This document shows, in pieces, positions 53,821-61,522 of a stretch of 64,000 nucleotides of DNA. The position numbers and the translations under genes are program-made. The stretch's first letter is position 1, and each line of letters begins with the position of its first letter. The notes beneath the pieces are model-generated. The model saw nothing but the letters and a program-made list of their open reading frames with translations, searched no databases and was not told where the DNA came from. Source of the DNA: Bradyrhizobium sp. CB82. GTDB lineage: Bacteria > Pseudomonadota > Alphaproteobacteria > Rhizobiales > Xanthobacteraceae. The stretch is from the NCBI RefSeq assembly GCF_029714405.1, contig NZ_CP121650.1, positions 3,973,001-4,037,000 of the forward strand, read 5' to 3'.

Positions 53821-54165
53821 CTATCTTCCTTTCGTCTCAGATGAGAACGAGGTTCTGGGCTGCGCCAGGCTTCTGCCAACGACCGGTCCAAACATGCTCG
53901 CCGACACCTTTGCCAATCTTATGGGCAACAGGACTTCGCGGTCCGAAGCTGCCATGCCAGCCAACGCTGGGGGGCGCAACCACATTGGAAGAAGCGGTCA
54001 ACGATTTGCATCCCCTCTAGACCGCAGAACGGGCAGACAATCGGCAGTAGCCGCTGAGGTGATCGCGAGCTCGTCTCAATCTTGAATGCGCGCTCAGTCG
54101 AACGCGCATTCTGAGACTGGTGCGCGAAGGCCGCCGGCATGGCGGCGGACCCGCGCAGACGACCG
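53821..54165. other. stretch without supported genes
   Basis: About 345 bp between the ATPase remnant and the end of the NCS1 gene. A short motif like the start of an AraC domain (WLAWQLRTAK) appears on the minus strand near 53950 but without any continuation. Nothing else is supported. Confidence 0.4.
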
Positions 54166-55647
54166 TCATTCACCTGCCCCGACGACGATGGAAACCGAGC
54201 TCTGCTCTTTCGACAGCACCCGGTAGATCGTTCCTCCGGCACACGCTCCGATGAGCCAGCCCCAGTCGCCGACGTTGAAGATCAGCCCATAGGCACCTAG
54301 CAGCGACAATCCAATCGACAGAACGCCGGATAGTGCGAGCGCGATCAGCGCCTTGTGATTCCAGCCGCCGTCGTAAGCGAACGCGCCGCTGGGCGACATC
54401 GTATAGAGGTCGTCAATCGGCACGATCTGCTTTCTGACGAGGTAGTAGTCGGCGATCATGATGCCGAACATCGGCCCGAGAGTGGAGCCGAAGACGCTCA
54501 CGAAAAGCGTGATCGCCGATGGGCTCGCCACGAACAGCCAGGGACAAACGAGCACCGACAGGATCGACGTGATCAGACCGCCCATTTTGAAGTTTATGCG
54601 CTCCGGATTGAGATTGGAGATGTCGTAGGCGGGTGAAACGAAGTTGGCGACGATGTTGATGCCCATGGTCGCAACGATGAACGTGATCGAACCGACGATG
54701 ACGACGATCGGATTGCCTATCTTCTCGACGATCAGCACCGGATCCATGATCGCCTCGCCGAACACGTTGAGGGTGCCGGCCGTGACGATCACGGTGATGA
54801 TCGAAAACACCAGGAAATTGACGGGCAAGCCGAGCAGATTTCCCGCCTTCATGGCGTCCTCGCTCTTGGCGAAGCGGGCGAAGTCACCGAAATTGAGCAG
54901 GAGGGCCGAGAAGTAGGCGACGATCAGCATTGCGGCATTGGCCATCACGCCGATAGTTGCCGCGTTGGATGCGGCGGGCGGACTGAGCTGAAGCGACAGG
55001 CTCGAAAGGCCGGTCTGCCACAACATCCAGGCCGCAAGGGCCAGCATGACGACGTAGACCACCGGTCCGCAGAAGTCGATGAAGCGCCGGATGCGCTCCA
55101 TGCCGCTCAGGAAGATAATCAGCTGGAACAGCCACATGAACAGGAAGCTGAGCCAGGCGAGGGTGGATAGGCCGATAATGCTGTTGTGGGTAAGATCGAT
55201 TGCCGAAGGTGCCAAGGTGATGATGAGGACCTGAACCGCCCTCGACGCGAAGTAGGTCTGTACGCCGTACCAGACGATGCCGACGACGCCTCGCACGATG
55301 GCGGCGAGATTGGCTCCCATCACGCCAAACGACACGCGCGCCATGACCGGGAAGGGGATGCCGTAGCGTTGAGAGGGGCGGCCAATGAGGTTCATCAGGA
55401 AATAGACTGCCGTGATGCCGACGGTCATGGAGATCAGAACCTGCCATCCGGTCAAGCCGAGGAAGAACAGGCTTGCGGCGAACGTATAGCCGCCGACCGA
55501 GTGGACATCCGACATCCACATCGCAAAGAGGCTGAATACTCCCCAGGTTCGTCCCTCGGGCGCAGTCGGAGCAAGGTCGTGATTATAGAGCTTGGGATGG
55601 GCACCGACAATGACCAGCGCGGGAACGTCGCCGCTCTTGGATGACAT
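54166..55647 (-). CDS. NCS1-family nucleobase/allantoin transporter
   Basis: 493 residues from ATG 55647, with GAGAGAGG upstream. About twelve membrane helices in the NCS1 pattern: NHDLAPTAPEGRTWGVFSLF, MWMSDVHSVGGYTFAAS, VMARVSFGVMGANLAAIVRG, GDFARFAKSEDAMKAGNLLG, FVSPAYDISNLNPERINFKM and MFGIMIADYYLVRKQ. NCS1 proteins take up cytosine, uracil, allantoin, hydantoin or thiamine with H+ or Na+. The RutR-like regulator upstream suggests a pyrimidine; the racemase 5 kb away could suggest hydantoin. Confidence 0.92.
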   Translation of the reverse strand: MSSKSGDVPALVIVGAHPKLYNHDLAPTAPEGRTWGVFSLFAMWMSDVHSVGGYTFAASLFFLGLTGWQVLISMTVGITAVYFLMNLIGRPSQRYGIPFPVMARVSFGVMGANLAAIVRGVVGIVWYGVQTYFASRAVQVLIITLAPSAIDLTHNSIIGLSTLAWLSFLFMWLFQLIIFLSGMERIRRFIDFCGPVVYVVMLALAAWMLWQTGLSSLSLQLSPPAASNAATIGVMANAAMLIVAYFSALLLNFGDFARFAKSEDAMKAGNLLGLPVNFLVFSIITVIVTAGTLNVFGEAIMDPVLIVEKIGNPIVVIVGSITFIVATMGINIVANFVSPAYDISNLNPERINFKMGGLITSILSVLVCPWLFVASPSAITLFVSVFGSTLGPMFGIMIADYYLVRKQIVPIDDLYTMSPSGAFAYDGGWNHKALIALALSGVLSIGLSLLGAYGLIFNVGDWGWLIGACAGGTIYRVLSKEQSSVSIVVGAGE

Positions 55648-55733
55648 GTCCTCTCTCCAATGTTTGTTTGGCGAAGGCCCGCACCATGCGAGGCGATCGG
55701 ACTGAAGCAAGCGACATGCCATCTTTGTAACGA

Positions 55734-55772
55734 TCGATAAAATAGTTTTACGTTCGATAAAATTATTTTACA
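55734..55772. promoter_or_regulatory. tandem operator-like repeat before the NCS1 gene
   Basis: Two 19-bp copies with a 20-bp period: TCGATAAAATAGTTTTACG (55734-55752) and TCGATAAAATTATTTTACA (55754-55772). Each contains an inverted repeat (TAAAA...TTTTA). It lies 87-125 bp upstream of the transporter start. Two dimers could bind on the same helix face region; the TetR-type regulator next door is the likely binder. Confidence 0.6.
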
Positions 55773-56051
55773 ATGACGTTTTCGCACCCGCGTCCTGTCC
55801 TTGACGCAAGTCGCACGAACAACTAAAGGTAGAGCCATCCGGCCGGCCGCGAGCGCCGGAAAGTGACGTTGATTTGTCGGGGGAAAGTCTTGAGGGGCCG
55901 GGATACGCGCGGCCGAACAAGGGCCTAAAGCATGATCCCGAAAGGTGCGAAGCAATCTTCCTTCGCGATAAACGCGGAATGCGCTTGCTCGGACGTCGTG
56001 CGCAGAAAACAACCCAAAGCGCGATGACGATTCATCCAGATCTCATCGTGC

Positions 56052-56786
56052 CTAGGCGCCCGGCTTTGCCGTGCCCCGCTTGGCGGGGAGCCGGTTCGTC
56101 GGCTTGTCGCTCCCTTCAAGCCCGAGGCCGCCAAGAACGAGCTGGACGATGGTCGCTTTTGCGGAATCGAAGTCCGCATCCTCCAGCTGCCTCTTGCCCT
56201 TCATGATAATCATTTGGCTCGAGAAATCGGCATAAGCCTGCGTCATTGCCCAGATGCAGAAGAAGAGATCCACTGCGCTGATCGCGCGAATGGACCCGCT
56301 CGCCGTCCATTGCTCCAACGTCGCGACCTTGTCGAGCAGCAATGGAGTTGAGACCTTCTCGATGAAGCTGCCGATGAATTGTGCGCCGCTGATGATTTCG
56401 TTCGCATAGATGCGCGATAGATGAGGGTGGTCTCGCGAGAAATCGATCTTCTTGTGGATATATCGAATGAGGATAGTCTGGACGTCGGACGTCATGTCCA
56501 GATTATCCATGTCTCGCGCCCACATGTTCATCGCGCGTTCCAGCACTGCGCGGTACAGATCCTCCTTGTCCTCAAAATAGTAGTAGATGTGGGGTTTCGC
56601 GATCGATGCCTTCTTGGCGATCAGAGCCGTCGTCGCTCCCCGGAAGCCGAAATGCCCGAATACGAACTCCGCCGCATCGAGGATCTTCTCTTCGACGTCG
56701 GGCCCGGGCGCAGCAGCCTTGCGGCCGCCTTTTGGTGCGCGGCGGATACGAAAAAGCTTGAGCTTGTCGGCGGACGTGGCAGCCAT
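56052..56786 (-). CDS. TetR/AcrR-family regulator, RutR-like
   Basis: 244 residues; ATG 56786 (MAATSADKLKLFRIRRAPKG) gives a ~30-residue basic extension before the DNA-binding domain. The helix-turn-helix is ILDAAEFVFGHFGFRGATTA, LIAKKASIAKPHIYYYFEDK. The ligand domain resembles RutR: FSRDHPHLSRIYANEIISGA, FCIWAMTQAYADFSSQM. RutR senses uracil or thymine and controls pyrimidine use, which fits the NCS1 transporter 405 bp downstream on the same strand. Confidence 0.88.
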   Translation of the reverse strand: MAATSADKLKLFRIRRAPKGGRKAAAPGPDVEEKILDAAEFVFGHFGFRGATTALIAKKASIAKPHIYYYFEDKEDLYRAVLERAMNMWARDMDNLDMTSDVQTILIRYIHKKIDFSRDHPHLSRIYANEIISGAQFIGSFIEKVSTPLLLDKVATLEQWTASGSIRAISAVDLFFCIWAMTQAYADFSSQMIIMKGKRQLEDADFDSAKATIVQLVLGGLGLEGSDKPTNRLPAKRGTAKPGA

Positions 56787-56920
56787 AGGGCCTCATGGGA
56801 AACTTCGCCTCCGCAAGGAGGGCCGAAGGAGAGGTTCGGAGCGCGATTGGCGAGTCAGAAACGCAAAGTGCCCGTCCTATCCAGCATTTTCAAGCGGTTA
56901 AAGCTGTGCATACGCCAAGG

Positions 56921-57455
56921 TCAGCCTCCTCGAGCCAGGCGCCAGCGTCCTGGAGTCGTCCCCACCCTCGCGGAGAACGCTCTCGTGAAGTGGCTTTGAT
57001 CGGAAAAACCGTACTTGATCGCGATCTCCGAGAGCGAAAATGAAGATCCAATGAGCAGGCTTTTGCTTTCCTCAATGCGCTGATCCATCAGCCGGCGATG
57101 TGGCGGCGTCCCCGTACTAGCCTTGAAAGCGCGGGCAAAATGCGCTGCCGACAAGCCGCATTCGCCAGCGACGCGCGCGAGGGAAACCTCACCATCGAGA
57201 TTGGCGCGTATGATGTCTTTCGCGGTCCGAAGTTGCCAGGCTGTCAATCCGCTGCGGCGCAGGCGATCGGGTGGCAGGATGCTGGTATACGTGCGAAGGA
57301 AGTGGGTGTGAGGGCCAGCGCAACATAGCCGACAAACAGCTCGTTTGCCTCATTCGGCCTCTCGAGCGCCGGCCCCGTGAGGGGCTGCTCGATCATCGGG
57401 AATAGTGCGGCGAGCAATGTCGTCCATGCCTTCCACTCGAGACGCCGAGGCAGCG
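56921..57455 (-). pseudogene. AraC-family regulator remnant, frameshifted
   Basis: The C-terminal frame has the double helix-turn-helix: TAWQLRTAKDIIRANLDGEV, SLARVAGECGLSAAHFARAF and LSEIAIKYGFSDQSHFTRAF, ending RWRLARGG. Upstream it continues in another frame as WTTLLAALFPMIEQPLTGPA, LERPNEANELFVGYVALAL; the two join near 57320 by an indel (HFLRTYTSILPPDRLR). The N-terminal sensor portion is missing, probably lost when the dinB promoter region was brought next to it. Confidence 0.7.
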
Positions 57456-57492
57456 GTCCGCGTGGATTGTTTCGTGTGGCGGCACTCTCTGC

Positions 57493-57521
57493 TTGACACC
57501 CACCGCAAACGTTCTCATTAT
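57493..57521 (+). promoter_or_regulatory. dinB promoter, sigma-70 type
   Basis: TTGACA (57493-57498), 17 bp, then CATTAT (57516-57521). The -35 is a perfect consensus, the -10 a 4/6 match with correct spacing. The SOS box covers the -10. Confidence 0.7.
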
Positions 57522-57525
57522 GTTC
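57511..57525. promoter_or_regulatory. SOS box (LexA site), GTTC-N7-GTTC
   Basis: GTTCTCATTATGTTC fits exactly the alphaproteobacterial LexA consensus GTTC-N7-GTTC. It overlaps the -10 of the dinB promoter and is 44 bp before the ATG, so LexA would block transcription until DNA damage. Confidence 0.85.
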
Positions 57526-57569
57526 TTGACGCTGGAACGTCCTCGAAACGTCACGGGCGAACGATCGGG

Positions 57570-58817
57570 ATGGCAACGACTGCCACTATCCTGCATGCGG
57601 ACTTGGACGCCTTCTATGCCTCAGTAGAGCAACTGCTTGATCCTTCGTTGCGCGGCAAGCCAATCGCCGTCGGCGGTGGGGTCGTGCTTGCCGCTTCTTA
57701 CGAGGCGAAGGCGTTCGGAGTGCGCGGGGGCATGCCAGGACGACAAGCGCGCGAGCTCTGTCCGCAAATCACTTTTGTCGGCGGGCACTTCAGGGAATAC
57801 CAGCGGTTGGGCGATGCCGCCATCAAGGTGATCGGCGACTTCACTCCACTGGTGGAACGGATTTCCATTGACGAGGCCTTTGCCGACGTCGCGGGCTGCA
57901 CTCATCTTTTCGGTCCGCCGGCCGAAATCGCGGGGGCAATCCGCCAGCGTGTGAGGGCAGAGCTTGGTCTTCCGATCTCGGTCGGAGTGGCGCGCACCAA
58001 GCATCTGGCAAAAATTGCCTCGCAAGTGGCCAAGCCCGACGGGCTGGTGGTCGTCGATCCCGACTCCGAGCTGGAATTTCTTCACCGCTTGCCTGTCGAG
58101 CTGATGTGGGGGGTGGGGCAGGTCACGAAGGCGCGGCTCGCCGAGATAGGCGTGCTAACAATTGGGCAGCTGGCAAAGACGCCGGGATGGTCGGTTGAGC
58201 AGCTGCTCGGTCCGGCGGCCGGAGAGAGACTTGCGGCGCTGGCGTGGAATCGCGATCCACGGGAAATCAGGACTCACCGCAGGGCCGGATCGGCAGGAGC
58301 GCAATCGGCGATTGGCCGGAAGCCCGCCGAAGAAGATGTTTTTCGACCAACACTGCGTCACCTCGCTGACCGCATCGGCACGCGGCTCCGCGCGAAATCC
58401 AGGCCTGGCCGAACCGTGACGGTCCGCGTTCGGTTCGCCAATCTGAATTCGGCGACGCGCTCGGTGACGCTCGACGCACCGATTTCCGCGACCGTGATCC
58501 TCGCCGAGACTGCTGAGAATCTCGTGCGCGCGGTCCTCGAAGAACACCCTGATGAGAAGATCATCTCGCTGCTTGCGATCTCTGTGTCGCATCTCGAAGA
58601 GCATTGGGATCTGGAGCTTGAACTTCCGCTTGGACTTCGAGATGAACGTCGCCGCCCCGGCACAAAAATCGGCATGGCACGATGGGCGGCCGACTGCGCC
58701 GTCGACAAGATCCGACATCGCTTCGGATGGAATGCGATTGGCTACGGCTCGGTGGCACTGGGCATTTCTCGTTCCGTTCCCGACGAGTTTCGGGAGCTCG
58801 CCGAAAAGAACCTGTGA
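57570..58817 (+). CDS. dinB: DNA polymerase IV (Y family)
   Basis: 415 residues from ATG 57570; an open frame back to 57405 crosses the promoter and is not translated. The catalytic acidic residues are present: Asp in ILHADLDAFYASVEQ and Asp-Glu in RISIDEAFADVAG. ELGLPISVGVARTKHLAKIA is the palm/thumb signature, with the little-finger domain at the C-terminus (about 290-400). It extends damaged or mismatched primers without proofreading. The SOS box upstream indicates LexA control. Confidence 0.95.
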   Translation: MATTATILHADLDAFYASVEQLLDPSLRGKPIAVGGGVVLAASYEAKAFGVRGGMPGRQARELCPQITFVGGHFREYQRLGDAAIKVIGDFTPLVERISIDEAFADVAGCTHLFGPPAEIAGAIRQRVRAELGLPISVGVARTKHLAKIASQVAKPDGLVVVDPDSELEFLHRLPVELMWGVGQVTKARLAEIGVLTIGQLAKTPGWSVEQLLGPAAGERLAALAWNRDPREIRTHRRAGSAGAQSAIGRKPAEEDVFRPTLRHLADRIGTRLRAKSRPGRTVTVRVRFANLNSATRSVTLDAPISATVILAETAENLVRAVLEEHPDEKIISLLAISVSHLEEHWDLELELPLGLRDERRRPGTKIGMARWAADCAVDKIRHRFGWNAIGYGSVALGISRSVPDEFRELAEKNL

Positions 58818-58979
58818 CCGCTTTGTGCGTCCGAGATGCGTGGTGCAACCAGGGACGAAGCGTCCGCCGTTCAGCAGAGCACACCGCATCTTTGGAGCGG
58901 TACCAGACCGCGATGGGCTATCCCGACCGCCGGCCGAGACTCGTTCCGGAAGCAAATTCCGTCGTGTGAGGATCCATAC

Positions 58980-59486
58980 TTGTCCCTTGGCGTCGAAAGC
59001 TACTTGAACCTGCACGCGCTCGGCGTCTTTCACGGCCGTCTGATTGAATCCCCACGCTGGAGGAGCGATTGCAAAGACGGCCGCCAAATGAGAGAGATAA
59101 TTGCTTACAGTTTGTGGCTGCATCTTCGCCACGAGCTGGTTCGCGAAAGCCACGATCTCGGTGCTTGTAATGGTTGAGCACTGACGTTCGGCGATGTCGT
59201 AGCTTTTGCCGCAGCGAGCACTTGCGCCATGGTGCGGCCGATCTCCTTATTAGACTCGGCGATGTAGCGATCGATGACGTCTGCGAGTGGAGGATCGGAG
59301 ATTCCTTCTCGCTCCAACGCGCCTGGCACGGCGAGCTCTCGCTCTCTTTTTTCGAGCCAGGCTGCGGCCGCTTGTTTCCGATCAAACGTCCTCGCGATGA
59401 ACAATTGCGCCAGCGCGCTTTACGGGGAGCTGCGCCAGATTTGCTGTGGTGCCGTCTTTGCGCTTGCGGGCGACGATGGTTCTCAT
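58980..59486 (-). pseudogene. tyrosine integrase remnant (dusA-adjacent)
   Basis: The first ~31 residues MRTIVARKRKDGTTANLAQL are in one frame, TFDRKQAAAAWLEKRERELA and EIGRTMAQVLAAAKA in a second, and VAFANQLVAKMQPQTVSNYL, SHLAAVFAIAPPAWGFNQTA in a third. These are the arm-binding and core-binding (SAM-like) domains of a phage-type integrase. At least two frameshifts are present and the catalytic domain with its Arg-His-Arg-Tyr residues is missing. Position and direction next to dusA match dusA-targeting integrases. Confidence 0.8.
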
Positions 59487-59607
59487 TACTTGCCCCTAGT
59501 CTAAAAGCCGTCCACCGCGGGCACAACATGTCGGTGCAACATTGTCGTACTTAGTTAGAAAAATCGGTCAAAATCGGTGGTTAAAGTGCAACACATAAGC
59601 CGCTGAA

Positions 59608-60618
59608 ATGGAAGAAAAGTATTCAAGTTCAAAGACTTGGACGTTCTCTGTGGCGCCCATGATGGATTGGACCGATCGGCATTGCCGAGTGTTCCACCGT
59701 CACCTGACGCGTCGGGCGCTGCTTTATACGGAGATGCTGACGACGGGCGCCGTCATCCATGGCGACCGGGCGCGGCTGCTTGGCTTCGATGCGTGCGAGC
59801 ATCCGGTGGCGCTCCAGCTCGGCGGGTCGGATCCTCGCGAGCTTGCGCTCGCGGCGCAGATCGGTGCCGATTTCGGCTACGACGAGATCAACCTCAATGT
59901 CGGCTGTCCGTCCGACCGGGTTAAAGACGGCCGCTTCGGCGCGTGCCTGATGGCCGAGCCCGAACTGGTGGCCTCGTGCGTGGATGCGATGAAGCGAGCG
60001 GTCCGCGTGCCCGTGACGGTGAAATGCCGCATCGGCATCGACGACCAGGATCCGGAAGTCGCGCTCGATCGGCTGGCGCGCGCGGTGGTCGCCGCGGGCT
60101 CTGATGCGCTGATCGTGCATGCCCGAAAAGCCTGGCTCAACGGCCTGTCGCCGAAAGAGAACCGCGACATCCCGCCGCTCGACTACGATCGCGTCTATCG
60201 CCTCAAGCGAGCGATGCCCGAGGTGCCCATCATCATCAATGGCGGGATTCCCGGCATCGGCGAGGCGAAAGCCCATCTCGCCTATGTCGATGGCGTGATG
60301 CTGGGGCGCGCCGCCTATCATGATCCGTGGCGGCTGCTCGCGGTCGATCCGGAGTTCTTCGGTGAGGCTGCACCGCATGCGACGTTGCAGGCCGCGCTCG
60401 AGGCCATGATGCCCTACATTGCCGAGCAGCTTGCGCTTGGCACGCGGCTGCACGCCGTCACCAGGCATTTCGTCGGCGCGTTCCATGCCGTGCCCGGCGC
60501 GCGTGCCTTCCGCCGGCATCTGGCTGAGCATGGCGTGAGGCCGGGCGCCGGTCTCGACGTTCTTCGCGATGCGATTGCACGCGTTAGCGATCGCTCAATG
60601 GCGGAAGCCGCGGAATAG
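59608..60618 (+). CDS. dusA: tRNA-dihydrouridine synthase A
   Basis: 336 residues from ATG 59608. It reduces uridines in the tRNA D-loop (U20/U20a) with FMN and NADPH. The FMN-barrel motifs are complete: FSVAPMMDWTDRHCRVFHRH, LQLGGSDPRELALAA, INLNVGCPSDRVKDGRFGAC with the catalytic Cys, HARKAWLNGLSPKENRDIPP and VPIIINGGI. The first ~14 residues MEEKYSSSKTWT differ from the SYR-type N-terminus kept in the left repeat, so the present start and promoter were probably supplied by the inserted element. No strong ribosome binding site is visible. Confidence 0.95.
   Translation: MEEKYSSSKTWTFSVAPMMDWTDRHCRVFHRHLTRRALLYTEMLTTGAVIHGDRARLLGFDACEHPVALQLGGSDPRELALAAQIGADFGYDEINLNVGCPSDRVKDGRFGACLMAEPELVASCVDAMKRAVRVPVTVKCRIGIDDQDPEVALDRLARAVVAAGSDALIVHARKAWLNGLSPKENRDIPPLDYDRVYRLKRAMPEVPIIINGGIPGIGEAKAHLAYVDGVMLGRAAYHDPWRLLAVDPEFFGEAAPHATLQAALEAMMPYIAEQLALGTRLHAVTRHFVGAFHAVPGARAFRRHLAEHGVRPGAGLDVLRDAIARVSDRSMAEAAE
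59644..59670 (+). repeat. right att-like repeat within dusA
   Basis: The dusA-internal copy of the 27-bp direct repeat (25/27 identical with 24688-24714), encoding FSVAPMMDW. It marks the right junction of the proposed island; the reading frame of dusA was restored on insertion because the attachment site is part of its coding sequence. Confidence 0.75.
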
Positions 60619-60740
60619 CGACACGCTCCGCAGTCCCGAAGAACAGCAGTCGCGAATCCATCGTCGCGATGCCGGCGCGGGCACGACCCGTCATGAACCA
60701 GGGCGTCCGCGATCTTTCGAGGCGCCGGGCTCACTTATGT

Positions 60741-61253
60741 TTAGGGGTAGCCGTGCAGCATCAGGCGGTCGGCGCGGACTTCCCAGCGCTCGAGGCGGTC
60801 GAGGAAGGTCATGCCGAGTAGGTTGGTCTTCATCGTGCCGTGCGGCACCACCAGCGCTGGCACCGAGCGCTCGACGAGCTTGCCGATCGCGAGCCGATCC
60901 AGCGTCAGGCGCGCCGCCTTAGTGCGGCCGCCGGCGGTTTCGACGTCGACGTCGTAGTCGAGCAGCTCCAGCGGCAGGCCCGCCGCCTTCGCTGTCTCGT
61001 AGGTGAGCACGACGGAGGTCGCGCCGGTGTCGACCACCATCGGTGCAGGCACGCCGTTGATCCGCGCCTGGAGCGCGAATTCGCCGCCGCGGCCGCGCTG
61101 GACCTCCACGGCGCGCGTCTTCAGGCTGGTGCGGTGGCGCATGAGATCGGAGACGGTGTCGCTGGCGCGCGCGACCTGCTCGGGATCCCTGTAGGCGACC
61201 ACGGCGCCCGCGGTCGCGGTCAACAGGAGCAGCACCAGGAAGAGGCGGCTCAT
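60741..61253 (-). CDS. retropepsin-like aspartic protease (TIGR02281 type)
   Basis: 170 residues from ATG 61253. A membrane anchor or signal peptide (1-20) is followed by a single-lobe aspartic protease domain with the active-site motif PMVVDTGATSVVLT and the flap/second motif ALVVPHGTMKTNLLGMTFLD. It would act as a dimer in the periplasm. Family members occur widely in alphaproteobacteria, substrates unknown. Its start overlaps the 3'-end region of an alternative frame of the DUF1289 gene. Confidence 0.88.
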   Translation of the reverse strand: MSRLFLVLLLLTATAGAVVAYRDPEQVARASDTVSDLMRHRTSLKTRAVEVQRGRGGEFALQARINGVPAPMVVDTGATSVVLTYETAKAAGLPLELLDYDVDVETAGGRTKAARLTLDRLAIGKLVERSVPALVVPHGTMKTNLLGMTFLDRLERWEVRADRLMLHGYP

Positions 61254-61275
61254 CGCACGCCTCCGTTCGGCAGCG

Positions 61276-61479
61276 TCAGGCGGATTTCGACGCCGAACTG
61301 ATCGGGATCAATCCTGCATCCGCCATGCGTGCGGGAAGCTGCGCCATGAGGGCGAGCCGTTCCGCACGCTCCATGGCGTGCCAGCGCGCGATTTCCGGCA
61401 GCGTGCGACCGCAGCCGAAGCACAGTTTTGTCTTGGGGTCGATCATGCAGACGGCTATGCACGGCGTATCTTTGCTCAT
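61276..61479 (-). CDS. DUF1289 protein
   Basis: 67 residues from ATG 61479 (MSKDTPCIAVCMIDPKTKLC). The pattern CIAVC...CFGCGRTLPEI, four cysteines, then WHAMERAERLALMAQLPAR, is the DUF1289 signature, probably a small zinc or iron-sulfur binding protein. An upstream start at 61515 is possible but adds unconserved residues. Confidence 0.88.
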   Translation of the reverse strand: MSKDTPCIAVCMIDPKTKLCFGCGRTLPEIARWHAMERAERLALMAQLPARMADAGLIPISSASKSA

Positions 61480-61522
61480 TCCCGCATCGTGAAGGATCGC
61501 TGGGCAGTTCTGCAAGCATCTC

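Larger units (their letters stand above)
24715..59643. mobile_element. probable decayed genomic island integrated in dusA (~35 kb)
   Basis: The segment between the two dusA-derived direct repeats. Supporting signs are the att-like repeats, a broken tyrosine integrase 150 bp from the right repeat, two insertion sequences, and a high density of gene fragments between about 35.7 and 42 kb. Cargo includes a GtsABC-like sugar uptake operon, a Liv-type ABC operon, an NCS1 transporter, a phytochelatin-synthase-like gene, an Flp pilin gene and dinB. No conjugation, replication or phage structural genes were seen, so it is not self-mobile now. It may be a composite of several insertions at dusA. Confidence 0.6.

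Noticed and set aside
53925..53975. AraC-like WLAWQLRTAK motif on the minus strand
   Set aside because: About 19 of 20 bases match the AraC remnant at 57.23 kb, but no helix-turn-helix follows. Too short to call a pseudogene; codon use for this motif could produce it.
58155..59153. A 332-residue leftward open frame opposite dinB
   Set aside because: Only its first ~58 residues resemble a protein (integrase core-binding domain). The rest is antisense to a clearly coding dinB, so it is not a gene of its own.
24715..59643. Interpretation as a prophage or conjugative element
   Set aside because: No capsid, portal, terminase, relaxase, coupling protein or type IV secretion genes are present. Only a broken integrase, two insertion sequences and metabolic cargo are visible.
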